Source: Syncephalastrum monosporum B8922
Taxonomy: Eukaryota; Mucoromycota; Mucoromycetes; Mucorales; Syncephalastraceae
Direction of reading: 5' to 3'
DNA: 64,000 nt
Assembly: GCA_000697355.1 (NCBI GenBank)
Contig: JNEN01001213.1
Coordinates: forward strand, 1-64,000
The notes under the pieces are model-generated. The model was given only the letters and a program-made list of their open reading frames with translations. It did not search any database and was not told where the DNA came from. How positions within the stretch are numbered: the stretch's first letter is position 1; each line of letters opens with the position of its first letter. The translations under genes and the position numbers were made by a program. Of this stretch, positions 23,463-35,682 are shown one piece after another.

Positions 23463-23947
23463 ATCCCCATCATCCCATGCATGTATAAATAAAAAAAAAA
23501 AAAGAAAAAAAATTTCGCTTATATTTGTTCATTGACATTGTGTGTAAGATCGTGGTGAATATGTGCTTGTGTGAAAAATGTGTGTGTGTGTGTGTGTGTG
23601 TGTGAGTTGTGTGTATATCGTTTTGGGGGGCAAGGGGGGGCAGGGGAGGGGGGACAAACTCAAGGGGGGAAAGACCTCACAAACGCAGGAGCGTGCCAGG
23701 GCCACGGGTACAGACGAAAACAAGTAGTTGGAAGAGAGAGAAAGAGACACACACAGACAAATAGAGAAAAAGAGAGAGAGAGAGAGAAAGCGAAGAGAGA
23801 GGTGTGGAGAGAAAAGAAAAAGGAAACTAAAGCTATGTACAGATGTGAGTCAGAATGCAGGTGAAAAAGATAAAGAGAGAGAGAAAAAAAATGGGGCACC
23901 AAAAAAAACGAGCGGTCGGCGAGACAGAAAGCACCGTGCGCGCACCT

Positions 23948-25704
23948 TTAAAGAGTTGGGGTGTCCCACCACCAAAAGGACTTGTCTGTTACGTAGGAAC
24001 CCGTCTGCGCATTTGTCATCAGTGCCGACATGATGAGTGTATCGTAAAGGTACTCCATATAGGCCGGAGACGCCACACTCGGCTGTTGCCATTGCTGTTG
24101 CTCCAATGGCTGCTTATCGTCGCCTGCCGAAAAGTCACGTTCGTCGGGCAGCAAAGGTGCCGTCCATGCCGTGTTGCTCTTTTCCTCAAAAGGCACTGCC
24201 GCGTCATGCACTGTCTTCGATGAAGGTGTCGCCTGCGTCAGTTGCACAAAGCACGTCAGGATGTAAGCAGCACACTGCAGCACGGGTGGTTCGGGTAAAG
24301 AAGGTGGGCTGGTCTTTTCAGCAAAGATGCGGTCAAAGTTCCAGGCAGGCATGACCGCGTTCGAGACCAGGATGCGCGAGTCTTGGCGATACGTGTCGCT
24401 CGCCTTGGAGCCGAGCATGCTGATGTCTTTGTTGAGGTTCGGTTTGGGGAGCGGCGAAGAGACACGCGGCGACTGGGGTCGCGTGAGTTCACTGGATGAT
24501 GAAGAGGAAGCAGCAGAAGAAACAGAAGACGATTGCTTCTGTTGTTGTTGCTGCTGCTGCTGCTGCTGCAAGAGTTGGTTTTCGCGCTTCAAAGAATCGA
24601 CTTCCATACGCAGCTGCTTGTTCTCCTCCTCGACATTGTCCAGACGCAGCTGCAACCGGTCTGCACGCCGCTTGTGATCGTCCACTTGTGCTTCGAGCGT
24701 CGTAATGTATTCTACATGGGGGAGAAAGCAGTGAGTTATCAAGAAAGAACCACGATCCGACCATCAGCGCGCCGTGTTCCCGTGTTCCCGTCCCTCTGCT
24801 CCCCTTCTCTGCCCCTCTCTTTTTTCTCCCCCAATGGTATTTTTTTTTCCTTTCTTTGTTTTGGTAGCTTACCCTTTCTTCGGACTCGGAAATTCCTCGC
24901 CGAAATTTTGTTCCGCAGTTGTCGGCGTTCTTTGGGTGTGAGCTTTTTGATATCGATTCCATCTGATTCGGCATACGCCTCTAACGTCATGGCTTCGTCG
25001 TTGACCGTCGACGCCGACACGCTCGATTCACGACGCGCAGGCGAGGGCGAGGGCGACGGTGAGTGGCGTCGCTGCTTGCCCTTCATCAGCGACTCGGGGG
25101 AGATGGTATCGGGCACGGCAGCGGCGGCGGCTGCTGCGGCTGCGCCAAAGAGAGTCATTGGGTCACACGTGTTTTCAAAGGTGGTGGGAGACACGTTCTT
25201 TTCTGACACCCGCGCCTGCTCTGGTTCGTGGGGTTCTTGTTTCAGATGATGCGACGCATCCGCGTCAAGCTGCGGCTGTTGCTGTTGCTGTTGCTGTTGC
25301 TGCATGCGCTGGTGCTCTTCGCGTAAGGCGAGTTGGCGCTTGGCCTCTTCGATAAGCAATTTAATCTGGTCGGTGGTGGGCATGACGAAGCCCGCCGACG
25401 CCGGCGACGTGTTCTTCGGGTCGATCAGGTCAGGCACGGCAGACGGCGCAGGGGCGTTCTCGGTATGCGAGGAGGCGGATGACGAAGCAGGGCTGGATGG
25501 CGAGTCAATCGTCATGGGCTGGATGTCGTGTTGCCACAGCAGATCAGGCTCTTGGCCGTAGAGATCGTCCGGGTAGTAGTCGGCCATGCTCGGGAAGCCT
25601 TCGGGCTCTCCTTTGACGACCAGTGCAGGCGATTGCGGCAGTGAATCACCCGTCGTGGTGTTGGAATTGAGCCAGTCCATATCGACAATATCTTCAAACT
25701 TCAT
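23948..25704 (-). CDS. bZIP transcription factor
   Basis: Two exons, 25704-24873 and 24711-23948, give 531 aa. The intron (24872-24712) cuts the bZIP domain exactly between the basic region and zipper. The basic region reads RRQLRNKISARNFRVRRK (the N-x7-R DNA-contact spacing is present) and the zipper continues EYITTLEAQVDDH with heptad Leu residues through LRMEVDSLKRENQLL, about residues 260-325. Polyglutamine occurs near 135-145 and directly after the zipper, and an Ala tract near 195. The N-terminus is acidic and aromatic (DWLNS, DDLYGQEPDLLW), as in activation domains. The NKISARNFRVRRKEYI signature is shared by a family of fungal bZIPs, but I cannot name the orthologue. Nuclear, sequence-specific regulator; target genes unknown. 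Confidence 0.88.
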
Positions 25705-26540
25705 GTTCGAAAGCGCGTATGTTGGATGAATGATAGATAAGAGATAAGAAACAAAAAAGAAGAAGAATCAAGTCTCTTGGGTGTGGGTAGTTAAAATAAG
25801 AGATAAAGAGAGAGAGAGAGAGATGTAAAAGAGGACGGACAACAAAGAAAGGGAACCAAAAAAAGCGAAGAGAGCAGGACACGCACGAAAAAAGGGGGTA
25901 TTAAGGAGGAGTTCGGATCAAGTCACACGGTTCTGGTGCTTTCTTTTTAGCATCTGCCGCAGCTGCATGACCCACACATGCCTGTGTGTTACAACAACTC
26001 TGGTTATGGGCGTTCATCCGACACCCTTTCGCTTTTCCTTACCCTTTTCCGTTTTCCACTTGTCAATCTTCTCGGTCCGAGACAAACAAAATATATCACA
26101 GTACATTACAACACATATCACTTTGTATTACTTTTTGCCTTTTCTATTCTCCTCTGCTAATCACACAAGATCAAGCACAAAACATGGTTTATGGTTGATG
26201 ACAAATCATGTGGACGTGTTTCATGGTTGGGGACGATGCCTTCTTCTCCAAAAATTTTTTGTTGTTGTCGTTTCTACAGAGCAAAAAGAAAAAAGTGTGT
26301 CATCATCGATTTTCATTATAACGTCATGCCATGATTTTATTTGATTGCTTCCCCCGGGCCATCCTAAAAAAAAAATAAGTTGAAGGTCTGGAAAGGGTTG
26401 CGCCAGCGCAATTCAAAGTTTAGCGTGCCCGCGCCCATACCATTTCCATATTTGGAAGTACGTACCTCTTTCTCTCTCCTCTCATTATTAGCTTCTCTCT
26501 CTCTCTCTCCCGCTCTCTCTCTTGCTCATTGTTGCCAAGC
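25705..26540. other. Divergent promoter region between the bZIP and kinase genes
   Basis: No ORF with coding character. It has an AG-rich stretch (25800-25870) upstream of the bZIP gene and a CT-rich stretch (26468-26522) directly before the kinase start. Confidence 0.5.
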
Positions 26541-27404
26541 ATGAGTCGCATGCTGGTCCTGGTGGGCCTGCCTGGTTCAGGAAAGAGCACATTTTCAAAA
26601 GCACTCGAGCATTTTCATCCTGTAAGTCAACTCGTCTGGATTTGAGTTTGGGGGGAGGTGGCGATCCATGGCTTGAGCTTATGAAGTTAATCGCGGGTGC
26701 GGCACGTCGTAGGAATGGAAACGGGTCAATCAGGATGATCTCAAAACACGAAAGAATTGCGAGCATCACACCAAGAAATACTTCCGAGCTGGATGCCATG
26801 TTATTGTCGATCGATGTAACTTTGATGCGTCCCAGCGCAGGACGTGGATTGAACTGGCCAGGTCTTTTGGGGCGCGTGTGGATTGTATCGTCCTCACTGC
26901 AGATTCGGAGGTAACCTTGTTTTTTTTTTTTTCTCTCTCTCTTTTCTTTATCTATAAAGGGTTTAAGCTCGAGGAATGACACGGGCATGCATATCTGTGT
27001 ATACTATGTGTGTACGTGTGTATATGTATATGTGTGTGTATGTATATGTGTGTGTATGTGTATGTGTATGTGTGTATGTGTGTGTGTATTTGTGACGCGC
27101 CGCTTTATAATAGTGCTAATGATGTATATGCGTCATGATATTTTAGATCTGCAGCGACCGGATTCTCGTGCGGGAAGACCACCCGACCGGTGTAACAGGA
27201 GACAAGGGGGTCGGCATCCTGCGCAAATTTATACAAAACTACCAACTCCCACAGGACGACGAGGGCTTCGATCGCATCCTCTATCTCGATCCTGCTCCTA
27301 GCCCCGTCTGCACCCGTGACCGTGTCGACCACGTCCTTGCTTTGCTAGATGGCCCCGTCCACGAACAAGTCAAGGAAGTACAAGATATTCCCCCATCCAT
27401 ATAA
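26541..27404 (+). CDS. Small P-loop kinase, polynucleotide-kinase-like (AAA_33 type)
   Basis: Three exons, 26541-26621, 26713-26910 and 27147-27404, give 178 aa. Exon 1 holds the Walker A loop GLPGSGKST at residues 9-17. Exon 2 has VNQDDLKTRKNCEH, then HVIVDRCNFDASQRRTW, the Walker B/Asp and the lid-region Arg pattern of zeta-toxin and T4 Pnkp-like kinases; exon 3 has CSDRILVREDHPTGV. Such domains phosphorylate the 5'-OH of nucleic acids or small molecules, and a closely similar domain occurs in the kinase part of PNKP and in plant bHLH140-like proteins. The exact substrate cannot be told. Intron 2 is filled with a TG/TA-rich simple repeat (about 26993-27090). Confidence 0.8.
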
Positions 27405-27606
27405 ATTCACATAGCATCAACTCCATCCATACACAACACAAGAGACACAGCTGGCTAGATTCTGCATTACTTCACTCTGCTTTGCTTTCTTTTTTCTCTT
27501 TTTTATATTTGGCTTTCTTTTCTGGATGAATGACATGGGGGGATAGAGTGGTGGGAGGGTGAGGGTGAGACTGTACTATATACGGATTGAAAAAGAGTGT
27601 GAAGGA

Positions 27607-28498
27607 CTAGGATACCGTGGAATCAATGGCATCATCAACAATATTGCCTTCACCATCCCGGACAACCAGCTTCGCCGAGCAAAAGTCCTCGATGCGTGGG
27701 TAGGTCATGCGGTCGTCGAGCTGTTCCTGGCTCCAGGTCAGCAAGCGGAGGAGCTCAGGCAAGCGAGGGTTCTTTTCGCGCGACTGGCTGAGCAGAATGG
27801 CCGCATTGAGCTCGCCGGCTGTCTTCTGCCGCTGGCTTGCATGCAGCAATTCGGCCACAGGAGACTTGTGCATATCCGGAAACGCAAAGAGCGCCATCGT
27901 CCTCTCCAGCTCCTCGAGGAACTCAGGGTGCTCTATCCCGCGCGGTGCCATTTCCTCCGTCGCAAACTCGAGCGCGCCTGCATAATCGCCGACCCGAATC
28001 ATCTCTATCAGCCGTTGCTGCTGCAGGTGGAAGAAGAGCTGGGGATCGGTATCCAATATCTAAGATCATATACATACATACATACACATATATGAGACGA
28101 GGTTCACATAGAGAATAGAGTGGAGGAACGGTATAGATATTATTTTCCTATTCATTACCTCTGGGTTCACGTCGTTCACAAGGCCGATCGCAGTGTCTAT
28201 GTCGCCTGATTGGATTGCATGTCGAATCTCCATACGCTCTTGAATGCTCTCCAAATCGAGTGAAGGTGACACGCCGCTCTCCAGACTGAACTGCTCCGCT
28301 GCGTCCTTGTAGCCCTCAATGACCAAGTAGTTCATGACCAGCCGGTTGAGGTCCCTACATACAAAGAACAAAGGAATGAGTCGTGTATAGTACGTTGCTA
28401 TTCTCATATACCCACTGCTTGTTGACTTTCACATTATCCAGCCGATGCTCCCATTCTTCTATGGATTGCGATTTCTTTGTGGGCGACTCACTGCTCAT
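27607..28498 (-). CDS. GID8: GID/CTLH ubiquitin ligase subunit Gid8 (TWA1)
   Basis: Three exons, 28498-28416, 28354-28159 and 28059-27607, give 243 aa (human GID8 is 228). The LisH motif is DLNRLVMNYLVIEGYKDAAEQF (about 28-50), followed by CTLH (ESIQERMEIRHAIQSGDIDTAI) and the CRA domain with DTDPQLFFHLQQQRLIEMIR and LERTMALFAF. Gid8 is the scaffold core of the GID/CTLH E3 complex, which degrades gluconeogenic enzymes in yeast after glucose return. The donor CA/gtgggt for exon 1 is chosen because it restores the conserved Q-DLNRL junction; the neighbouring TGG/gtatat donor breaks the frame. Confidence 0.93.
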
Positions 28499-28989
28499 AC
28501 TGATATCTTATAGTTTATATGTACACCACACGCAAGTAGAAAGTGGTCGTGCAACTGATGATGCACTTGAGTCCGGTATTAAACGCCGACGCACACGCAC
28601 AAGAACTTTGCCTTTTCTCCCTTAATTCCATATCGGGAAGTTTCCCTCTTTCCAGTCGCTTTCCTTGCCCAAAGTTCGTTCTGCTCTCATATTTCATACA
28701 GACAGACCCTTTTTAGCCCTTGACATAACCGACGCACAGCGGGAAACCACTATGCACACGCCAACAGATAAACACGCACGGACTGGCTGTTCAGTTAACA
28801 ATCAGCATCTTTCCTGCTAACCGTGGCTGCTCTATATTGTTAGTATGTTAGACAAGGAGATTAGCAAATTTAGTCCAGTACAGAGATCTTTCGAAGACAT
28901 TTTTATTCGTATATATGCTTCTTTAACCAAAGAAAAAAGTCTCCAAATACGCACTTTTGAGTTTCTGAGAGTCTATTGACCGAGCGTCA

Positions 28990-31085
28990 TCAGAAGCTGC
29001 AAAATACTGTCTTGGTCTCAGTTATCAACACCTGTGCAGTCATTAACCGCCCTGTGCTATCTTCCAGAACAACCACAAACTACTCATGGATTAAAAAGAC
29101 GCATATCAGCACATGTGAAAGGAAGGGGTCCCGCATCCTGCAAATATGTAAAAATTGCGCGCAGAAAATCTCTCAAATTGAGTCTCATCACTCTTACTTT
29201 ACCCTTTGCCTTCGGGTTATGGAGACATGAAATAACCTTTTATCAGTGAACGGCAATGACATGACCATGACATGGCGCAAACTATTGTGATATGAGGACG
29301 CTCACGAGCTCACGGTTGCAATAACTTCGCTCTTTTCTCTACAAACTTTAGTATTTGCAAATATGGAGTCCTCGATAACGCCGGCTGACCCCCTCCAACT
29401 TCCAACCGAGATATTACAGCAGATCTTCCAGGATGACATTTCCATGCTCACAACGTGCATGCTCTTAAGCAAGGCGTGGTACAGACGAACGAAGGGGTTA
29501 TGCCAAACCTTTACCCAGATAACGGTGAACCTACGACGCGTAGACATTGATGAGCAGCACTGGAAAAATGGCATAATCGGCTTTGTGAACCCGACACTCA
29601 CGAGCGTCACCGTGAAGGCAGGGGAGCAAGGGCTATGGCAGATCTTGACAGTCCTAAATAAAAACCACGAGCAAGCAAATATCAGATGCCTTGGTAAGTG
29701 TCTGAATTCAAGTATAAAAAATGAGTACGAAAGATAAAGATAAGTTCCAGCGTCGGCTTAAGTTTGTATAACTGTATTTTTCATTAGTTATCATAAGCCC
29801 CCATCCTTACACCTGTGATTCTTCCAGCGACCGTCTCGACGTTGGCTTAGCCACGTTCGACGCTTTGTGTAAAAACCTCACAAATGTTTCTATCGATGCA
29901 GAAGGACTCTCGAGCGTGCAAGAGATCTTGCACCTGTGCCCACAACTATCGGTATTCAGCTCTCGCATGCGTCGGTATCACTACGACCCTCGAGACATTA
30001 CGCCGCACCATAGCAAATTACGTACGCTTCAAATAGTGGAGAATTTTTCTTTGATATATAAGTCTATGGCTTATTTTCCGTACCTCCCCGAGCTGCAAGC
30101 TTTACGAATAATCAATGGTTCGACTGCAGCATGTAACTTGAGCAGCTTGTTCCGGCGTGCGTTCGACCGAATGCCCAATATCAAGCTCTTGTATGTCGGC
30201 AGGGTCCGTATGAGTAGTAGTGCATTAGCTGGAATGCATCATGACAGCAGTGGCCTTGACAGCCCAGGGTTGCAGGAGCTTGATTTGGAGAAGCGCGTCA
30301 ACTTTCAAGAGCAAGACTTCCATTCTTTCTTTGAAACCGCATGTCAAGCACTGACCTGCCTTCGGTTCGGAAAACTACATTACATCCGATTACTCCGTCG
30401 TGGATGGGAAGGAGAGATCATCCACTTACGCGAGCTCGAGCTAGAAGCCTCACTCAACAACGGGCAGGATTACACTGTTGACCTTATATGGTTCTTTTCA
30501 TGCGTACCGAACCTTACCAAGCTTTCAATGGTATCCTTCGACAACTTGATCTTGTCCAACCTTACACAGCCTATCAGCCAATTGCGCCGTTTAGGTGAGC
30601 TACGCATCCATTGTCGCTCAATGCTCGACCATCTCGATATCAGCTGCTTCGGTCACCTGCCATGTATCAAAAAAATCGAACTTCTCGGTGTCGTTGTGGT
30701 GCATTTTGACCGCTTTCTTGATACTCTTGCTCAATCCGACGGGGTTGCCACTTTGACGTCCCTCACACTGCAGTACATCATCACGAATCCTCAGCCCCGA
30801 GAACCGATGGACGCTCTTCTCAAGACGTGCACCAGTCTTAAGTTTGCAGAGCTCAGTGTCTTGGATATTTCAAACAAGTCTGTAGATGCTTTTTCACATA
30901 ATCTGAAATGAAGAAAAATTCTGTCGATTTTAGCATATCCCTCCTTATATCGCTGCTGTATGTCTTTTACCACCGATATGCGAGAAGAGAATTAATTCCA
31001 TGCTTCGTTAAAAGGATACCATAGACCTGCATAATTTTATGTACTTGTCCATGTATTAGACCGTCATCCACCTGGGTTGTAAATA
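28990..31085 (+). repeat. Tandem segmental duplication, copy A (with intact F-box gene)
   Basis: Matches 31165-33245 at nucleotide level in gene and flanks. Shared landmarks are TGTCTTGGTC upstream, a TGAGTCTCATCA-CTT-TTTAC block about 160 bp before the ATG, TTTTATCAGTGA, and GCTTCGTTAAAAG with GACCGTCATCC downstream. Boundaries are approximate. Confidence 0.75.
29363..30911 (+). CDS. F-box/LRR protein, intact copy
   Basis: Exons 29363-29693 and 29788-30911 give 484 aa. The N-terminal F-box (about residues 10-50) reads LQLPTEILQQIFQDD ... CMLLSKAWYRR, the Skp1-binding helix set. The remainder is a series of leucine-rich segments (PNIKLLYVGRVRMSS, LQELDLEK, LRELELEASL, PNLTKLSMVSF, LTSLTLQYI), consistent with an LRR substrate-recognition domain. 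Such proteins are expected to act as SCF ubiquitin ligase adaptors; the target is unknown. Lineage expansion of F-box/LRR genes is common in Mucoromycota. A second, damaged copy follows in the same orientation. The intron acceptor at 29787 was fixed by the paralogue, which has the same exon 1 length (331 nt) and junction. Confidence 0.82.
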
Positions 31086-31164
31086 CGGCAATTACAGACC
31101 ATATTCATGTGTATGCTTTTATGAGATTAATGACTTTCTCTGTTAATTGAACCTCATCGGAAAT

Positions 31165-33245
31165 TGCAGAACAGTGTCTTGGTCGCTGGTGTCAAGACGT
31201 GTTTATCGTCATTGGTCGTTCTCTGCAATCTTTTGAGAAGCTTATCACCTACTATTACGTAACGCCCTCAAAAAGAGAATAATTACAATTGTAACAAAAG
31301 GCGTCGCACTTGCCCAAAATTATGCAGAGGAAATCCGTCAATGTGAGTCTCATCAGTCTTATTTTACTCTTTGCCATCAACTTCTGGAGACATAAAACAG
31401 CTTTTATCAGTGAGCGCTAATGACATGATCATGTCGCAGGGCATTGTAATATTAGGATGTCGATGAGCTCACGATATCAGTACCTTTTTTTTTTCTCTCT
31501 TTAAACCCTTACAGCGTCTTCCTAGTACTTCCAACTATGGAGTCCTCAATAACGCGGGCTGACCCTCTCCAGCTTCCGACGGAGATATTACAGCAGATCT
31601 TCCAGGATGACGCTGTCATGCTGACCACGTGCATGCTCTTAAGCAGGGCGTGGTACGCACGAATGAAGGCGTTAAGCCAAACCTTCAGCAAGTTAACGGT
31701 CAATCTGCGAGGCGTGAACACTGATGCGAAGGACTGGAAAAATGGCATAATCGGCTTTATTAACCCAACACTCACGAGCGTCACTGTGAAGGCAGAGCAG
31801 CAAGGGCTATGGCAGTTACTAGCACTCCTCAATGAAAACAATGAGCAAGCAAAGATCGGAAGCCTTGGTAATTGCCTGAAAATCAGTACATGTGTACAAA
31901 GAGATCAGTTCCAGCGTCGGCTAACACGTTCTATCAATGGTATATACCATCAGATATCTGCCGCCCTAATCGCTACATTTGGGATTTTTGCGGCGAGCGT
32001 CTCGACTTTAGCTTAGCCACATTTGGCGCTTTATGTGAAAACCTCACAAGTGTTTCTATCGATGCAGAAATATCCTCGGACGTACAAGAAGTCCTGCGCC
32101 TGTGCCCACATCTAATTAAGCTGCCGCATGTTTTGGCATCTTTACGACACTGGAGGCACTGCACTGCGCCATTACAAACTACACACGCTTCAATTATTGG
32201 GGCAACGTCCTTTGATATATCACCCTATGGCTTTATTTCCGTATTTTCCCCGGCTGCAGGTTTTACGAATCGTCAGTGATAGTATTTCCGGATACGATCT
32301 GAGCAGCTTTTTACGGCAGCTGTTCAGCCGAATGCCCAATATCAAGCTCTTATATATCGGAAGGGACCGTATGAGCAATAGTACATTAGCTGGGATGCAT
32401 CATAACAGCAGTATCCTTGACATCCCAGGGTTGCAAGAGCTTGACTTGGAGAAGTGCGTCAACTTTGAAGAGCAAGACTTTCAAACTTTTTTTGAAACCG
32501 CATGTCGAACACTGACCCGCCTTCGCTTCGGAAAGCTACATTACGTTCGATTACTTAGTCGTGGATGGCAAGGAGAGCTCATCAGCTTACGCGAGCTGGA
32601 ACTAGAAACCTCCCATAACAACAGGCAGAACTACACCATTGAGCTGATATGGTTCTTATCATGCGTACCGAACCTTGCCAAGCTTTCAATGGTATCCTTC
32701 GAAGTCGGGATCATGTCCAGCCTCACAAAGTCTATCAGTCAGTTGCACCGTCTAGGTGAGCTATGTATTCGCTGTCGGCTATCGTTTCGCAGTCTCGATA
32801 TCAGTTGCTTCGGTCACCTTCCATGTATCCAAAAAATCGAAGTTGTCGGTGCAGATGTGGCGAATTTTGAGCGCTTCCTGAGTAATCTGATTCAGTCAGG
32901 CGGGCTCGCAAGTTTGACGTCCCTCAAACTGGAGAGCATCAGCGAGAGTTCTGAGCCTCAGGAAGCCATGAATGCTCTTCTTGAAACGTGCACCAGCCTT
33001 CAGTATGCAAGATTGGAAACCTGTACATACAATGGCGAACACCAGTGAGCCAGATACACCTGCAAATACTTCTTTACTTCGCAGATAGTGCATGCGTTAA
33101 AATGAACAAAGCTCCTGTCGGCTACACAAATACCTTTCTTATGCCTATATGAAACATCAATTAGATGCTTCGCTGAAAGTATAACGTATATCTGCATGTA
33201 TGGGTACAAATGTCGAGATGCTTGAACCGTCATCCTCTATGATAG
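31165..33245 (+). repeat. Tandem segmental duplication, copy B (with broken F-box gene)
   Basis: Second copy of the unit at 28990-31085, head to tail, about 2.1 kb per unit. Divergence is moderate in coding parts and higher in flanks, so the duplication is not very recent. Confidence 0.75.
31537..33048 (+). pseudogene. F-box/LRR paralogue broken by a frameshift
   Basis: Exon 1 (31537-31867) and exon 2 (from 31954) align with the intact copy, including F-box LQLPTEILQQIFQDD and the same splice positions. Near 32110-32130 the frame changes: the first frame runs through LRLCPHLIKLP and stops at 32279, while homology resumes one frame over with LHTLQLLGQRPLIYHPM and continues to 33048. Between TGCCCA and the CTTCAA block the copy is 98 nt against 103 nt in its sibling, a net 5-nt loss. 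Unless an unseen splice repairs it, the product is cut to about 218 aa, an F-box with few repeats. The LRR part after the break has no stop until 33048, so the damage looks recent. Confidence 0.7.
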
Positions 33246-34100
33246 ATGTCTTGCGTGTGTAAACTTCACGATTCATCCTTGATACACTATGAGTGATACT
33301 CATGTTTAGATCCTCAACTAGAAGACGTCGCTGTACTAGCATATAAACTTACGCGAGATGCCATCTGTACGAGAATTCACGGTGATATGGCCATTCGATC
33401 AACTTGCTCTCTACTCATTCTTATGACATATGCAGTTGTGACAGAGCAGAACTTGATGGTCTTATAAAGACGTTTGCATCTGTACAGCTCGACGGATATG
33501 GGGAGGACGATATTCAGGCCTTTTGATAGAGAAACATGGCAACTCCCAGTAACCGTATTATCATGGACTTGTTCTGCCATACTATAACTCGAGCTGTAAC
33601 AGCAGACGAACAGATCCTGTTCATGACCGCAAGCAAGGCTACGTAAGAGCTGTATACCGGACCCAGCATAGCAAGATTTTTTCTGGCTAGGGTACTGCTG
33701 GTCGCCCCAAGCCTTATTTTATATCCGACCTTGCTCTCGTCTTTTCATTCCAGCGGTCTACTTCAAGAAAGAATACGTGGATATCATATAAATTCGGTAC
33801 TGAGGCTTCACCTGTAAAATCGGACGCATCCGCAAAATTTCGATTGCCCTATACACAATGCGCTTTATCTACAGTATATTGTTTTCATAGAAGCATAAAC
33901 ATCTTGAAAGTGATAGCTAGCTATTTTAAAGAGAAACGGCGGTTTCTGGAGGATAGGCTATTACAAAGCTATTGGTAGGAACAATTGAGCTGAACTGTGT
34001 CGTGTTATGCATGATCAGCAGCAGGTGGCGGTTCTTTGAAGATTCTAACATGATTTATGGTAGTAGCACGTAAATACGGACTCTTCGTCGGCGGTATAGG
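33246..34100. other. AT-rich intergenic stretch with unassigned coding-like fragments
   Basis: A 48-codon frame at 33382-33528 (ends DGYGEDDIQAF) and a short frame at 33572-33645 look coding-like but have no start and no recognisable family. They could be remains of another F-box copy or a transposon. Confidence 0.35.
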
Positions 34101-35256
34101 TTACCGGATATCGTACCCGGCGGCTTTGTAGATATAGGTCTTCAACTGAGAAGCCGGGATGCTGGCATCATAGAACTAGATAAACACACACGCACATACT
34201 GATTGAGTCCTTTTTGTCCCTTCCTCTGCCGAGAGAATGACTTACGGAAGCAATAAAGTCCACAATCTGCTCTTCTGACACTTCAGCTTTGGCGCGCGGG
34301 CCCCAGTAGTACTCAAAGGAAGGGCCGCCTTCGATACCGGCATCGTCGGCGAGCTTGACCCGATGGAGGTAGCCTTGCTTGACAAAGCTGTTGAGGAGCT
34401 CGTCGCGTTCGCCAAATGTCTCGGTCGTGCTCATCACGCGCAGTCGATCCAGGTGTCCCATGAGTTCGGCTAAATACGACCGTGAATATCCAGCGATGTG
34501 CATGTATGTGTCTCTCTTTCTCTCTGTGTGTGTATGTGTGTGTCACCGCTACTTACTGTCATTCATGGCCAGCTCCTTTGAAAAGATCAACGCCAGGATA
34601 ACGTAGCAGAGGCCCATCTTTTCATATTCCTCGTCAGGCCGCTTGATCAGTTCAGGGAGGGTATAATGCGAGTCCATGAGGTTGCGCAGGACGTAGGCAC
34701 GTGCAGACGTGGTGGGCTTCTCTGACTTGCCAACCGCGCCGCCTGGCTTGGGCTTCTCGCGCGCACTGAGCTCGACCATTTCCATGCCAAACAAATGCCT
34801 CAGCTTCTTTTGTGCTTCGGCATGGATCAAGTTGAACCCTCGACTCTGTTGCAGTACTGTCGATACATATCAATGAGTACGATAAAGTCCTGACGTGTGT
34901 GCTGCGCTGTAGTTTTGGCTGTGGTACCTTTCTTGTTGATATCGTCACGACGAATGAAGGCGCCTTTGTATTCGCAAGCCAAGGCAAAGCGCACCAAGTC
35001 CTTGATTTGACGCAATGAGGCCTGTCCAGTACACAATATGGATCAGATCAAGTTCTTCTGTGGCCTATGACTCTGAATTACCTCGGACGGCAGAGCAGAA
35101 TTAGCGTCGTCTGTGCGGACACGCTGCGTGGAGGGACCTTCACCGAAATCGTCGTCGCTTTCTTGGGTCTCCTGACGTGTTCTCTTTCTCAATTGACTCT
35201 ATTGTTCTGGTGAGCGATTTAAAAGTTGTCGTTTAGGTGTGATCTGGGCTTACCAT
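34101..35256 (-). CDS. NSE3: SMC5/6 complex subunit Nse3 (MAGE domain)
   Basis: Six exons: 35256-35254, 35198-35082, 35021-34928, 34856-34557, about 34511-34246 and 34175-34101, giving about 284 aa. Exon 1 carries only the ATG, followed at once by gtaagc. The MAGE/winged-helix domain spans about 45-270 and shows IKDLVRFALACEYKGAFIRRDDI, AQKKLRHLFGMEMVELS, YVLRNLMDS and GLCYVILALIFSKE, the usual MAGE helices. Nse3 pairs with the RING protein Nse1 and the kleisin Nse4 to bind DNA in the SMC5/6 complex, acting in recombination and replication-fork repair. The exon 5 acceptor is ambiguous within an AG-repeat; AG at 34513-34512 is used. The stop is at 34101-34103. Confidence 0.88.
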
Positions 35257-35682
35257 GACGGAAAGTTGATTGAAAAAGTAGAGAAAAAGGAAAAGGGTGT
35301 CCGTTCAAAAAATCAGACCTGCGCTCTGCGACTTCTGTAAAACGCGAAATGATGATACGGGTCGTTTTCTCTTTTTACGAAAACGAACAGATATCATATA
35401 CACCCATAACCACAAATAGAACAAAAAGACGAGTACAAACGTAATAAACACGATGGAAAGAGAAGGTGCACGCGTATCAGATGGAAAGTGAAATGGGTAA
35501 AGAAAAAAAGAGGTCAAGAGGGACGAGGTGAAAGCGGGTATGATGATGATGTTTTATCGAGTTGGAGACGCGTCTTCTTTGATAGGTATACGTATACGTA
35601 TACTTCTACGCATACATACAGATAGACATATACGTGTATATATGAACGAAACTGGAACGGGGTGCGGGGAAGAAGAGTATAT
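35257..35682. other. Intergenic between VMA9 and NSE3
   Basis: On the minus strand 35517-35305 is open for 70 codons with one strongly hydrophobic segment (SIVFITFVLVFLFYLWLWVYM). It sits 49 nt upstream of the NSE3 ATG. It could be a small membrane protein or an upstream ORF in the NSE3 leader; I cannot support either. Confidence 0.3.
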
